Shown here piece after piece: positions 9,244 through 20,889 of a DNA stretch of 59,286 nt; position 1 is the first letter of the stretch; each line of letters opens with the position of its first letter. Source of the DNA: an uncultured Pelagibacteraceae bacterium. Lineage in GTDB: Bacteria; Pseudomonadota; Alphaproteobacteria; Pelagibacterales; Pelagibacteraceae. Made by a program: the position numbers and the translations under genes. A model generated the notes under the pieces. The model did no database searches. It saw only the letters and a program-made list of their open reading frames with translations, and was not told where the DNA came from. The stretch lies in assembly GCA_902531885.1 (NCBI GenBank), contig CACAFZ010000003.1:1-59286 (forward strand). The letters are read 5' to 3'.

Positions 9244-9492
9244 TATCTGAATAGAGTGTATATATTTTTTAATTTCATCATCTAAAACTTTATAAATAAT
9301 TTTAGTTGAATCAATGCTGCTTTTATTATTAAAATAATCTGACTTTATTTTCAATTTAATGTGAAATTTATTTTTTTGAAACGATCTATGGTCTTTATGT
9401 AAAAAAGTTTTATCCTCAATAATAATGCTTTCTACATTTATTTTTTTTGTTATTTTTTTTTTTACTATTTCAGTTAATTGATTTATATCCAT
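9226..9492 (-). CDS. bolA: BolA-family protein
   Basis: An 88-residue BolA-fold protein. The recognisable features are an N-terminal helix (ITKKINVESIIIED), a DHRSFQKNKFHIKLKI segment matching the family's beta-strand region, and a C-terminal helix carrying HSIQIL (canonical HALSI). BolA proteins work with monothiol glutaredoxins in iron-sulfur cluster handling, and some act in morphology control. It converges with aroB and is divergent from the J-domain gene with only 17 bases between them; the bolA/J protein/cobS/cobT neighbourhood is common in Alphaproteobacteria. The sequence is diverged, so the exact BolA subgroup is uncertain. Confidence 0.85.
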   Translation of the reverse strand: MDINQLTEIVKKKITKKINVESIIIEDKTFLHKDHRSFQKNKFHIKLKIKSDYFNNKSSIDSTKIIYKVLDDEIKKYIHSIQILFIKT

Positions 9493-9509
9493 AATATATA
9501 ATATATATC

Positions 9510-10037
9510 ATGAAAAATATATGTGCTTGGGAAAATTGTTTCGAAATTGGTGAATATAAAGCTCCAACTGAGAAAGATAATAGTAAAAAATATAAACTAC
9601 TTTGTTTAATACATGTTAAAGAATTTAACAAAAATTGGAATTATTTTTCTGATATGACTGAAAATCAAATATATAACTTTTTAAAGTCTGACATGACATG
9701 GCACAAACCTACACAAAGCTTTAGTTCTTCTGATAATTTTTTTAAAATACTTTGGAACAATGCTTTAAAAGATGAATTAAAATCAAAATACTTCAATTCA
9801 GAAAATGAAAGCGTTAATAAGCTTAAATTCAATAGTAATGATTTGAAAGCTTTTAGCGTGTTAGGATTATCTGTGGGCCTGAAGTGGAATAAAGTTCAAG
9901 AGAAATTTAAAAAACTTGTTAAAAAATTTCATCCTGATATGAATGCTGGAAATAAAAAATATGAAGAAAAATTAAAGGTAATAACATTAGCTTATACTCA
10001 ACTTAAAAATACTTATAGGAATAAAATTGACGCCTAA
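9510..10037 (+). CDS. J-domain protein with N-terminal Cys/His motif
   Basis: A 175-residue protein with two parts. The N-terminus has Cys5, Cys10, Cys32 and His35 (CAWENC...LCLIH), arranged like a small metal-binding knuckle. The C-terminal 65 residues are a J domain with VLGLSVGLKWNKVQEKFKKL followed by the diagnostic HPD at 141-143, which stimulates the DnaK ATPase. It lacks the Gly/Phe and zinc-finger regions of DnaJ. It overlaps cobS by 11 bases, so it is translated together with cobS and cobT. The coupling suggests a chaperone role for that AAA+/VWA pair; this is inference. Confidence 0.88.
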   Translation: MKNICAWENCFEIGEYKAPTEKDNSKKYKLLCLIHVKEFNKNWNYFSDMTENQIYNFLKSDMTWHKPTQSFSSSDNFFKILWNNALKDELKSKYFNSENESVNKLKFNSNDLKAFSVLGLSVGLKWNKVQEKFKKLVKKFHPDMNAGNKKYEEKLKVITLAYTQLKNTYRNKIDA

Positions 10038-11001
10038 TTTAAATATTAAACCAGATATCAAAATATCAGTTAAGCAAACTTTTGGTATTGATAGTGAGAT
10101 GGAAGTAATTGCTTTTTCAAAGAAAAATGAATTTGTACCAGAGATAGATAAAGATTATAAATTTGATGTTGATACTACCTTAGCAATTTTAAGCGGTTTT
10201 AATCACAACAAAAAAGTAATTGTTCATGGTTATCATGGAACAGGAAAAAGTACTCATATAACTCAAATAGCTGCACGATTAAATTGGCCGTGTTTAAGAA
10301 TTAACCTAGATTCTCATATCAGTAGAATTGACCTGATTGGTAAAGATGCAATTGTAATCAAAGAAGGAAAACAAATTACAGAGTTTAAAGAAGGAATTTT
10401 GCCTTGGGCTTTTCAAAATCCAGTGGCTTTAGTTTTTGACGAGTATGATGCAGGACGTCCTGATGTTCTTTTTGTACTACAAAGAATTTTAGAAAGTGAT
10501 GGATATTTTACACTTTTAGATAAAAATAAAGTAGTAAAACAAAACGATTATTTTAGATTATTTGCAACAGCAAACACCATTGGACTTGGTGATACTACAG
10601 GACTTTATTCTGGTACCCAACAAATTAATCAAGCTCAAATGGACAGATGGAACATTGTAACAACTTTAAACTATTTAAGTTTAGAAAAAGAATTAGAAAT
10701 AGTTATTGCAAAAAATAAAAATCTTAACAACACAAAAGGCAAAGAGAAAGTTGCAAATATGATCAAGGTTGCATCCCTAACAAGAAAAGGCTTTATTGCT
10801 GGAGATATTTCTACAGTAATGAGTCCAAGAACTGTCCTGCATTGGGCTGAAAACTCTGAAATATTTAAAAATACTGGTTATGCATTTAGAGTTACATTTT
10901 TAAACAAGTGTGATGAGGTAGAAAAAAGTATAATTGCTGAGTACTATCAAAGATGTTTTGGCGAAGATCTTCCTGAGTCTATGATTAATGTTCAAAAGTA
11001 A
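10027..11001 (+). CDS. cobS: CobS-like AAA+ ATPase (cobaltochelatase small-subunit family)
   Basis: This 324-residue AAA+ protein of the MoxR/CobS type has Walker A GYHGTGKST (68-76) and Walker B ALVFDEYDAG with Asp138/Glu139. A sensor/arginine region follows (FATANTIGLGDTTGLYSGTQ, about 183-202). In aerobic B12 makers, CobS with CobT and CobN inserts cobalt into hydrogenobyrinate diamide. No CobN or other corrin gene is in the window. The start is TTG at 10027, overlapping the J-domain gene by 11 bases; no better start is seen. The family assignment is strong; the chelatase function is not established. Confidence 0.9.
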   Translation: MTPNLNIKPDIKISVKQTFGIDSEMEVIAFSKKNEFVPEIDKDYKFDVDTTLAILSGFNHNKKVIVHGYHGTGKSTHITQIAARLNWPCLRINLDSHISRIDLIGKDAIVIKEGKQITEFKEGILPWAFQNPVALVFDEYDAGRPDVLFVLQRILESDGYFTLLDKNKVVKQNDYFRLFATANTIGLGDTTGLYSGTQQINQAQMDRWNIVTTLNYLSLEKELEIVIAKNKNLNNTKGKEKVANMIKVASLTRKGFIAGDISTVMSPRTVLHWAENSEIFKNTGYAFRVTFLNKCDEVEKSIIAEYYQRCFGEDLPESMINVQK

Positions 11002-12804
11002 ATGAACAAAGAAGACAATATTAAAGAAAAATTCAAACAAGCATTAGCATCAACTATTAAGGTTATTTCTGAAGAATATCTTGTTGATGAAAAGCTTAAA
11101 AAAAACCAAAGTTCAAAAAAATTTGATTTTTTTGAATTAGATAATTTGAATAGTAGAAATGATTTTATTAAATTAAGAGCAGAAGCAGATTCAGAGGCTT
11201 TAAAAATAAAATTTTCAAATAGACAAATTTATTCAAAGAATCTTCCAAAAAAAAATTCATGTAGAAAATTATACGATATTTCAGAAAAAATAAGATATGA
11301 GCTTTTAGGAAGCAAAATGCTTATAGGTATATCTGCAAATTTTAATGAAAATTATAATAATAAAATAAATCTTAAAAGAAAAGATCAGCTTAAATCAAAA
11401 GAGGATGTGAATATAACTGAAGCTTTTGAACTATATATGCTTAAAAATTTTTTAAACATAAAACTAAATAAACTTTCACAAGAAATTTTAAGTTACTGGG
11501 AAAATGAATTAAAATCATCTTTTGACAAACATTTAGTTGATTTAAAAAAAAACATTGAGTCTCAAGAAATATATAACTCTAAATTTTCTAAATTACTCCA
11601 AGAAATGAAAGTTTTTGAATCAGAAAATAATGAAGACGAGCAAGAAAATGAGGAAAACGAAAATGATAATAAAAACAGCTCTCAAGACGAAAATGAAAAT
11701 CAACAAGATGGTGAACAAGAAAAAAAAGAGCAACAAGAAGATCAAAATGGCATTGACGGAGAATATGATTTAAGTGAATTTAAAATGGATGAGCAACTTC
11801 TTGATACTCAGTCTGATAAACAAAGTAATGAGAAAATAATCCAAAAAATGAACAAAAGTATTAGTGACAAAGACTATAATGTATTCACAAATCAGTTTGA
11901 TGAAATTGCAAAAGCTGAGTTATTAGAAAATCCTGAAGAAATTTATAAATTAAGAAAAAATTTAGATCAGCAGTTAGTAAGTTTTCAGGACTTAATTATA
12001 AAGCTCGCTAACAAACTTCAAAGACAATTAATGGCTAAACAAAATCGAGCCTGGGAATTTGATTTAGAAGAAGGTCTCCTAGACAGCTCTAAATTAACAA
12101 GAGTCATTATTGATCCATATAATTCATTATCGTTTAAGAAAGAGAAAGACTATGATTTTAAAGATACTGTAGTGACTTTACTAATTGATAATTCTGGATC
12201 AATGAGAGGCAGACCAATAACTATTGCAGCGTTATGTGCTGATATTCTATCGAGAACATTGGAAAGATGTTCTGTTAAAGTAGAAATTCTTGGATTTACA
12301 ACAAAAAATTGGAAAGGTGGAAAAAGCAGAGAAGAATGGAATAAAAAAGGTAAGCCAAAATATCCCGGAAGATTAAATGATCTAAGACATATTGTTTACA
12401 AAAGTGCTGACATCCACTGGAGACAAAGTAAAAAAAATTTAGGACTAATGCTAAAAGAAGGATTATTAAAAGAGAACATAGATGGAGAAGCAATCACTTG
12501 GGCTTACAATAGATTAAGTAAAAGAAAAGAAGAAAGAAAAATTTTAATGGTAATATCAGATGGTGCACCAGTTGATGACTCTACTTTGTCAGTTAATTCT
12601 GGAGATTTCTTGGAAAAACATCTCAAAAAGGTTGTAAAATTTATTGAAAATAAATCAGATATTGAAATTTTAGCAATAGGTATAGGTCATGACGTTTCTA
12701 GATACTACAGTAAAGCAATAAAAATAAGTGATGTTCAAGAACTTGGTGATGTAATGATTGAACAATTAAGTGATTTATTTGATAATAAAAGAAAACTTCA
12801 TTAA
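11002..12804 (+). CDS. cobT: CobT-like VWA-domain protein (cobaltochelatase subunit family)
   Basis: A 600-residue partner of CobS. The N-terminal half is helical; a very acidic Glu/Asn/Asp/Gln-rich linker spans about 205-250; the C-terminal von Willebrand A domain (about 385-600) has the MIDAS motif DNSGS (396-400) and a later [10 protein letters not shown] acidic loop. This matches the CobT layout: helical region, acidic linker, metal-binding VWA. Its ATG directly follows the cobS stop, so the two are made together. The stop TAA shares the palindrome TTAA (12801-12804) with the convergent regB stop. Partner proteins other than CobN remain possible. Confidence 0.9.
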   Translation: MNKEDNIKEKFKQALASTIKVISEEYLVDEKLKKNQSSKKFDFFELDNLNSRNDFIKLRAEADSEALKIKFSNRQIYSKNLPKKNSCRKLYDISEKIRYELLGSKMLIGISANFNENYNNKINLKRKDQLKSKEDVNITEAFELYMLKNFLNIKLNKLSQEILSYWENELKSSFDKHLVDLKKNIESQEIYNSKFSKLLQEMKVFESENNEDEQENEENENDNKNSSQDENENQQDGEQEKKEQQEDQNGIDGEYDLSEFKMDEQLLDTQSDKQSNEKIIQKMNKSISDKDYNVFTNQFDEIAKAELLENPEEIYKLRKNLDQQLVSFQDLIIKLANKLQRQLMAKQNRAWEFDLEEGLLDSSKLTRVIIDPYNSLSFKKEKDYDFKDTVVTLLIDNSGSMRGRPITIAALCADILSRTLERCSVKVEILGFTTKNWKGGKSREEWNKKGKPKYPGRLNDLRHIVYKSADIHWRQSKKNLGLMLKEGLLKENIDGEAITWAYNRLSKRKEERKILMVISDGAPVDDSTLSVNSGDFLEKHLKKVVKFIENKSDIEILAIGIGHDVSRYYSKAIKISDVQELGDVMIEQLSDLFDNKRKLH

Positions 12805-14087
12805 ATTCGAGTTAAATCTTTATTTTCCCATTTTATTAATACTTCTGCTCCTCCAGTTTTTTCTGAATTTCTAAAAATTATACTGGCATAGTTTTTTTCT
12901 AAAAGAGTTTTTCCAATAAAAGTTCCTAGCCCCAATCCATATTTAGACAAATTTTCTTGATCTACAGTTCTTATATATGGTTCACCTAGCATTTCCTTTT
13001 CTATCAAATCCTTTGGAAAACCTGGCCCATCATCTCTAATATTAATTTTGGTATTGATATCATCACTTGATAAAAAAATTTCAATTTTTTTTTTGCTAAA
13101 TTTATTTGCATTACCAATAAAATTTCTTAGTCCATAAATTATTTCAGCTGATTTTGAAATTTTTATATTTTTTTTATAACTTTCTATATCAAGTAAAAAT
13201 TGTTTATTACTTATTTCACTATAAGATCTGATTATTTCATTTAAATAACTGTGCAAACTTAGATTTGAGTCTAAAAAATTATCATTTATATTGGGATTAA
13301 TTGATAATTTTTTTAAGATTTCGGCACATCTATTACTTTGGCTTGCTAATAATTCTAAATCCTTTTTAATTTTAGTATTTTTTCCATATTCTTTTTGAAG
13401 TTCTTTTACAGTTAATAAAATCGTAGACAAAGGCGTTCCAAGTGAGTGTGCTGCAGCTGCAGCTTGGCCACCTAGTGAAATTAGTTCATTTTCTTTAGCC
13501 ATTAATTCTTGAATTTTATCGTTGGCTTTTTGTCTTATTCTACTTTCATCTCCAAATTTTACTCCAAAATACACCAAAAATATTAGTCCAATTATAATGC
13601 TGGTGGGCACAGCATATAAATAATAATTTGGAGCATGAAAGTGAAGTTCACCAGGATGAGGTAAGTCCTTATAAAAAAAAGTAAGAAGAGTTAAAACAAA
13701 AATTATGAGTGTTACTAAAAAAATAGAACTATATATATTTAAATATTGAGATGAAAATACTGCTGGAACTATAATTAAAATTATAAATGGATTGGTTATG
13801 CCGCCAGTAAAATATAATAAGATTCCTAATTGCATAATATCAAAACTTAAATAAAATGTAGAAAGTGAATTATTTAATTGATTTTCATTAATTCTAAATT
13901 GCAAGTAAAAATTTGTTATTACGCTAATTATTAAAATTAAAACACAAAAAAAATAATCAAATTTGAAATTTAATATAAATTGTACAAATAAAATTGCAAT
14001 TATTTGACCAAGATAAGCTATCCACCTTAATTTAACGTAAGTAGATTTATTTAATGAATATGGACTTGAAGCTTTTAAAAACTTCAT
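12801..14087 (-). CDS. regB: Redox-responsive sensor histidine kinase, RegB/PrrB/ActS family
   Basis: A 428-residue membrane kinase. About six hydrophobic spans occupy residues 20-175. They include the quinone-site heptapeptide GGITNPF (95-101), which matches the RegB consensus. The H-box is [16 protein letters not shown] with phosphorylated His214. Cys254 in SNRCAEIL lies exactly 40 residues later, the same spacing as the redox Cys of Rhodobacter RegB. N-box ([11 protein letters not shown]) and G-boxes ([16 protein letters not shown]) follow. It should sense quinone redox state and phosphorylate RegA, whose gene lies far away at 37419-37976. It lies 2 bases downstream of gyrB on the same strand. 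Confidence 0.92.
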   Translation of the reverse strand: MKFLKASSPYSLNKSTYVKLRWIAYLGQIIAILFVQFILNFKFDYFFCVLILIISVITNFYLQFRINENQLNNSLSTFYLSFDIMQLGILLYFTGGITNPFIILIIVPAVFSSQYLNIYSSIFLVTLIIFVLTLLTFFYKDLPHPGELHFHAPNYYLYAVPTSIIIGLIFLVYFGVKFGDESRIRQKANDKIQELMAKENELISLGGQAAAAAHSLGTPLSTILLTVKELQKEYGKNTKIKKDLELLASQSNRCAEILKKLSINPNINDNFLDSNLSLHSYLNEIIRSYSEISNKQFLLDIESYKKNIKISKSAEIIYGLRNFIGNANKFSKKKIEIFLSSDDINTKINIRDDGPGFPKDLIEKEMLGEPYIRTVDQENLSKYGLGLGTFIGKTLLEKNYASIIFRNSEKTGGAEVLIKWENKDLTRI

Positions 14088-14089
14088 TA

Positions 14090-16357
<2,268 letters not shown>

Positions 16358-17161
16358 ATGAATATTTATGATTGTTTCACATTTAACGACGAAAACGAAA
16401 TTCTAGAAATAAGATTAAATGAACTTGATAAATATGTAGATTATTTTGTCATTGTTGAATCAGGAGAAACACATAGGGGAAAAAAGAAAAACAAAAAAAT
16501 AAACGATTCAATAATTAATAAGTTTAAATCAAAAATAAGATATTTTTATATAAAAAGTTTTGATGAAAATTTAAGCCCTTGGGAAAGAGAAAACTTTCAA
16601 AGAAACTATATAAAAAATGGCCTGCATGATGCCAGTGAAGAGGATATAGTCATTATATCAGATGCAGATGAAATACCTAATTTTAAAAAATTTGATTTTG
16701 AAAAAGTGGAAAATTTTATTTTTGGATTTTTACAAGTACACACAATGTACAAATTTAATTTAATTAGAGAATTTAATTGGGTGGGTTCAAAATTATGTAA
16801 ATTTAAAAAACTTAAATCTCCACAATGGTTAAGAAATTTAAAAACACATAAAAAGTATAATAGACTAAGAATTGATAAGTATTTCTCATCAACATATGAC
16901 TTTAACTTTAAACTAGTAGAAAATGGAGGTTGGCACTTTGGCTGGATCAAAAATAGTGATGAAATAATAAAAAAAATAGAATCTTTTGCTCATGCAGAAT
17001 TTGATAACTCTGCAATTAAAGATAGTAAATTTATTAACAACTGTATTTTAAATAATATCAATTTTTTAAATACCAATCAAAAGTTAATTCATGATAACAA
17101 TTTAGATTTACCATCTTTTATTCTAGAAAATAAAAATAAGTATAAAAACTTTTTATGTTAA
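16358..17161 (+). CDS. Glycosyltransferase family 17-like protein (first of tandem pair)
   Basis: A 267-residue cytosolic protein with the GT17 (beta-1,4-N-acetylglucosaminyltransferase-like) layout. It has an N-terminal IYDCFTFNDENEILEIRLNE segment, VDYFVIVESGETHRG (27-41), the WERENFQRN motif (75-83) and a DxD-like ISDADEIPNF (100-109) expected to bind the nucleotide-sugar metal. A later GGWHFGWI string is also shared with the family. It probably decorates a cell-surface glycan; donor and acceptor are unknown. Its paralogue starts 20 bases downstream. The pair sits alone between core genes behind a long intergenic gap, which fits an acquired cassette. Confidence 0.85.
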   Translation: MNIYDCFTFNDENEILEIRLNELDKYVDYFVIVESGETHRGKKKNKKINDSIINKFKSKIRYFYIKSFDENLSPWERENFQRNYIKNGLHDASEEDIVIISDADEIPNFKKFDFEKVENFIFGFLQVHTMYKFNLIREFNWVGSKLCKFKKLKSPQWLRNLKTHKKYNRLRIDKYFSSTYDFNFKLVENGGWHFGWIKNSDEIIKKIESFAHAEFDNSAIKDSKFINNCILNNINFLNTNQKLIHDNNLDLPSFILENKNKYKNFLC

Positions 17162-17181
17162 ATATTAATTAAAATAAACTT

Positions 17182-18078
17182 ATGAAAATTTACGATTGCT
17201 TTATGTACTTTGATGAAGATCTTATTTTAGATTTAAGGTTAAATTATTTATCAAAATATGTGGACAAATTTGTAATAGTCGAAAGTAAATACAACCACAA
17301 GGGTGAAAAAAGAAAACTTCAATTCGATGAAAAAAAATTCAAAATATTTTCTGATAAAATAATTTACATTGAATCTGACAAAATTCCTGAGGGGATAGAA
17401 GTTATAAACAAAGATGAAGGTGACGGAATTAAATCTACAAAATATATATTAAATGCTGCAAAAAGAGAAAACTTTCAAAGAAATCTAATTATTGAGGGTC
17501 TTTCAAATGCTGACCAAAATGATTGGATTATTATTTCCGATGTTGACGAAATACCCAACTTAGAAAATTTAAGAATAAAAGATGTAAAAAATAAATTAGT
17601 TTTTTTTAAACAACAAATGATGTACTACAAATTCAATCTTAAATATGAAAACTTCATATGGGTTGGATCAAAAGCCTGTAAAAAAAAAGATTTAATTTCA
17701 CCACAATGGCTAAGAAATATAAAAGACAGAAATTATCCATGGTGGCGGTTTGATTCATATTTTTCAAATGTAAAATATTCAAATATTAAATTTATAGAAA
17801 ATGGTGGTTGGCATTTTTCTTACATAAAAACCCCAGAATTAATTGAAAAAAAACTAAAATCATATTTGCATCATAGAGAATATGATCTTCATCCAGTTGG
17901 GGTTGAAGAAATAAAAAAAATAATGGAGAGTAAAAAAGCTATATATAATTTAAGACTGGATCAAAGAATTGTAAAAAAATTTGGAACAGGAGATAAACTT
18001 GTTAAAGTAGGTTTAAACAGTCTGCCAGAATATATTGTTTTGAATAAAGCAAAGTTTAAAAATTGGTTAGAAGAATAA
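17182..18078 (+). CDS. Glycosyltransferase family 17-like protein (second of tandem pair)
   Basis: A 298-residue paralogue of the preceding gene: IYDCFMYFDEDLILDLRLNY at the start, VDKFVIVESKYNHKG (27-41), KRENFQRNL (94-102), the DxD-like ISDVDEIPNL (118-127) and GGWHFSYI near 206. Compared with the first copy it carries about 25 extra residues before the RENFQRN motif (around 65-92) and a longer C-terminus. The two copies are clearly diverged, so they probably use different substrates or make successive linkages. The stop lies 9 bases from the convergent glycosylase gene. Confidence 0.85.
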   Translation: MKIYDCFMYFDEDLILDLRLNYLSKYVDKFVIVESKYNHKGEKRKLQFDEKKFKIFSDKIIYIESDKIPEGIEVINKDEGDGIKSTKYILNAAKRENFQRNLIIEGLSNADQNDWIIISDVDEIPNLENLRIKDVKNKLVFFKQQMMYYKFNLKYENFIWVGSKACKKKDLISPQWLRNIKDRNYPWWRFDSYFSNVKYSNIKFIENGGWHFSYIKTPELIEKKLKSYLHHREYDLHPVGVEEIKKIMESKKAIYNLRLDQRIVKKFGTGDKLVKVGLNSLPEYIVLNKAKFKNWLEE

Positions 18079-18087
18079 TAAGATAAT

Positions 18088-18714
18088 TTAATATTCAACA
18101 TCGGTAGGATCAATACTTCTCCACATGTACCATGTAAAAACAGTTCTAAAACCATAATGTAACTTTGAAATTTTATTTAAAAACTTCTTGCTGGGGGGAT
18201 ATTTTTTTTTATAATTTATCGATATTGCTCTTATCAATCCAATATCTTTTGTTGGGAATATATCAGGTCTATTGAGGTTAAACATTAAAAACATTTGAGC
18301 ACTCCAAACACCTAATCCTTTTAACTTGGTAATATAATCAATTGCCAAATCATCATCCATTTTTTTAAGATCTTTGATGTTAAAAGATTTATTTTTAAAA
18401 TTTTTTGATATATTTTTTAAATAAGATATTTTTTGGCGAGATAAACCTACACTTCTCAAACTTTGTGTGGATAACTTTAAAACTGTAATAGGTGTTATTT
18501 TTTTATTACATTTTTTTTCAAATCTTAACCAAATAGAGTCTGCTGCCTTTATAGAAATTTGTTGTCCTATTATTGTTCTACATAATGAAAAAAAAGGATC
18601 ATTTCTAGTTTTTAAGTATCCCTTGTTAAATTTTTTAATAATTTTTTTCAACACAGGATCTCTTTTTGAAAGTAGTCTTTTTGCTACATGCCAATATTTT
18701 GGAGGTCTATTCAT
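18088..18714 (-). CDS. DNA-3-methyladenine glycosylase II (AlkA-like, HhH-GPD)
   Basis: A 208-residue HhH-GPD base-excision glycosylase. FFSLCRTIIGQQISIKAADS (about 42-61) matches the AlkA/MAG substrate-entry helix; the helix-hairpin-helix is LKGLGVWSAQMFLMF near 130-144; and the catalytic Asp lies in FPTKDIGLIRA near 153-163. No iron-sulfur cluster cysteines follow, which separates it from MutY/Nth. It should remove alkylated purines. It overlaps the DMT transporter gene by 8 bases on the same strand. The N-terminal AlkA subdomain is missing, as in the short yeast MAG-type enzymes. Confidence 0.88.
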   Translation of the reverse strand: MNRPPKYWHVAKRLLSKRDPVLKKIIKKFNKGYLKTRNDPFFSLCRTIIGQQISIKAADSIWLRFEKKCNKKITPITVLKLSTQSLRSVGLSRQKISYLKNISKNFKNKSFNIKDLKKMDDDLAIDYITKLKGLGVWSAQMFLMFNLNRPDIFPTKDIGLIRAISINYKKKYPPSKKFLNKISKLHYGFRTVFTWYMWRSIDPTDVEY

Positions 18715-19588
18715 GGCGTGAGATAGAAACTTGTTTTTTTAGATAAATTTCTCTTCTAAAAATGATTACTGAAGAAACAATTACTAGTGCAGCACCAATT
18801 AAAGTTTTATAGGTAGGTATTTCATTCCAGAAAAAATATCCAAAAATTATCGCAAATAATAATGCTAAATACTTTAAAGGTGTAACAAGAGAAACTTCTG
18901 AAAATTTATATGATTGTGTAAGCCATAAGTTTGCAAGTCCTCCTAAAATTCCTATCATTGATAAAAGAAAAAAATCTTTAAGACTTGGAAAAATCCAACC
19001 TTCCAATAATGTAAAAAAACTCATTACCATTATAGATATAGAAAAATATAAACCTATAAGCCAAACCGGTTCGGTAGTCGATAATTGTCTTATTGTAATA
19101 GCAACATATGAAAGACCTAAACAAAAAATTATTGGATAAATATAATAAAAATTTACGGAATTAAATCCAGGTTCTGAAATTATTATTATTCCAATAAAAC
19201 CTACTGTTACTGCTAACCATCTATATAAACCAACTTTCTCACTTAAAAATATGATAGACATTATTGTAGTAAAAATTGGTGCCGCAAAAGTCATACTAAC
19301 AACTGTTGCCAATGGAAGATTTCTTAAAGCAATAAATATAGAAATTATTGCGACTAATCCTGACAAACATCTTTTAAAATGAAGAAAGCCCCTGTTTGTT
19401 TTATAAAAATTCAAATATTTATCCTTGGGAATTATAAATAATATTGGGATTATACCAAAAAAGCCTCTAAAAAATAAAACCTCTCCAACGGGATAGTTCT
19501 CAGACCATTTAACAATTAAATCCATTATAGAAAACGCACATATAGAAATAAACATGTACAAAAAGCCTAATTGATTTTTGGATAACAT
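18707..19588 (-). CDS. EamA/DMT-family drug/metabolite transporter
   Basis: A 293-residue inner-membrane protein with about ten hydrophobic segments arranged as two EamA repeats (about 8-140 and 150-285). FFRGFFGIIPILF in the first half and TPLKYLALLFAIIFGYFFWNEIPTY in the second are typical of the RhaT/YdcZ-like DMT group. The substrate is not predictable; marine relatives are often annotated as amino acid or metabolite exporters. It is divergent from msrA with 34 bases between. Confidence 0.85.
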   Translation of the reverse strand: MLSKNQLGFLYMFISICAFSIMDLIVKWSENYPVGEVLFFRGFFGIIPILFIIPKDKYLNFYKTNRGFLHFKRCLSGLVAIISIFIALRNLPLATVVSMTFAAPIFTTIMSIIFLSEKVGLYRWLAVTVGFIGIIIISEPGFNSVNFYYIYPIIFCLGLSYVAITIRQLSTTEPVWLIGLYFSISIMVMSFFTLLEGWIFPSLKDFFLLSMIGILGGLANLWLTQSYKFSEVSLVTPLKYLALLFAIIFGYFFWNEIPTYKTLIGAALVIVSSVIIFRREIYLKKQVSISRHE

Positions 19589-19622
19589 AAGAATAACTTT
19601 AAATTAAATAAAACAATAATCA

Positions 19623-20069
19623 ATGGAAATAGCAATTTTAGCACTTGGATGTTTTTGGGGACCAGAAATTAAATTTAATAAATTTAATGGGGTAGTTAAT
19701 ACTGAAGTGGGCTACTGTGGAGGAAATAATAAAAATACAAATTATAAAGAAGTATGTACTGGAAAAACTAATCATGCTGAAGTTGTAAGAGTAGAATTTG
19801 ATAGTTCAATAATTTCTTACGAAGATTTATTAAATTATTTTTTTGAAATTCATGATCCAACGACTGCCAATAGACAAGGGCCAGATATAGGAACACAGTA
19901 CAGAAGTGAAATATTTTATTCTAACAATGAGCAGAAAGAAATTGCAGAAAATGTTCTAAAAAAATTTGATAAAAAATATAAAGGAAAAATTGTTACAAAT
20001 ATTTCTGAAATAAAAAACTATTGTAAAGCTGAAGATTATCATCAAAAATATTTAGAAAAAAAATTTTAA
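19623..20069 (+). CDS. msrA: Peptide methionine (S)-S-oxide reductase
   Basis: MsrA repairs methionine-S-sulfoxide. The 148-residue protein has the catalytic ALGCFWGPE motif with Cys10, the GYCGG and HAEVVRVEFD strings, and DPTTANRQGPDIGTQYRSEIF. A late Cys in NYCKAEDYHQKYL is a likely resolving residue. It is on the short side, lacking the N-terminal arm of E. coli MsrA but matching the compact bacterial form. It overlaps the sulfurtransferase gene by 1 base, suggesting a joint sulfur/oxidative-stress role. Confidence 0.95.
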   Translation: MEIAILALGCFWGPEIKFNKFNGVVNTEVGYCGGNNKNTNYKEVCTGKTNHAEVVRVEFDSSIISYEDLLNYFFEIHDPTTANRQGPDIGTQYRSEIFYSNNEQKEIAENVLKKFDKKYKGKIVTNISEIKNYCKAEDYHQKYLEKKF

Positions 20070-20887
20070 TGTCACTAGCTTCTACTGAATGGTTATCAAA
20101 TAATAAAAATAGTGTAAAAATTGTAGACTGTTCCTGGCATATGCCCAATGTAAAAAGAAATTCTTACGAAGAATATAAAAAAGAACATATTGAAAATGCT
20201 ATTTTTTTTGATTTGGACAAAAATTCTGACCAAAATAATTATTTGCCACATATGCTACCAAATAAAAATTATTGGGAAAAAATAGTATCATCAATGGGTA
20301 TTTCAAATGATGACAGAATAGTCATTTATGACAATTCAGATGTTATAAGTTCGTGTAGGTGTTGGTATAGTTTTATTTATTTTGGTCATGATCCAAATCT
20401 TGTTCATGTCCTTGATGGAGGTATGAGGAAGTGGAAATTAGAAAATAGACCTACAACAAACTCCATAAATCAAGTTAAAGTTTCAAACTATGTTGCTGAA
20501 GAAAGAAAGGAATTAGTAAAAAACAAAAAACAAATAGATCAAAATATTTTAAACCAAAAATTCAAAGTAGTGGATGCTAGAAGTAAAAATAGATTTGATG
20601 GAAAAGAACCAGAACCAAGAGAAGGTGTAAGAAGTGGCTCAATTCCAAATTCTTTATGTTTGCCATTTGGAAAATTAATAAATGAAGACCACACTTTTAA
20701 AAATAAGGAAGAAATTTTAGAAAAATTCAACAATCTAATTGGAGACAAAATGTCTACAGATATAGTCTTCTCGTGTGGTTCTGGTGTTACAGCAACAGTT
20801 TTAGCACTTGCTTATTCCTTAATTAATAATAAATATGATCCAAAAATTTATGATGGTTCTTGGGTAGAATACGGTAAGATAATTTAA
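20069..20887 (+). CDS. sseA: 3-mercaptopyruvate / thiosulfate sulfurtransferase
   Basis: A 272-residue two-domain rhodanese. The N-terminal inactive domain (about 1-125) has VKIVDCSWHMP and the linker VHVLDGGMRKWK; the C-terminal domain has VVDARSKNRFDGKEPEPREG and the active loop CGSGVTA with Cys236. The CGSGVTA loop is typical of mercaptopyruvate sulfurtransferases, whereas thiosulfate rhodaneses have CRKGVT. It would pass sulfane sulfur to thiol acceptors in the cytoplasm. It lies 2 bases before the RND adaptor gene. Confidence 0.92.
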   Translation: MSLASTEWLSNNKNSVKIVDCSWHMPNVKRNSYEEYKKEHIENAIFFDLDKNSDQNNYLPHMLPNKNYWEKIVSSMGISNDDRIVIYDNSDVISSCRCWYSFIYFGHDPNLVHVLDGGMRKWKLENRPTTNSINQVKVSNYVAEERKELVKNKKQIDQNILNQKFKVVDARSKNRFDGKEPEPREGVRSGSIPNSLCLPFGKLINEDHTFKNKEEILEKFNNLIGDKMSTDIVFSCGSGVTATVLALAYSLINNKYDPKIYDGSWVEYGKII

Positions 20888-20889
20888 AT

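Noticed and set aside
16606..16950. 114-codon antisense frame inside the first glycosyltransferase
   Set aside because: Opposite-strand shadow of conserved GT17 motifs; no start signal.
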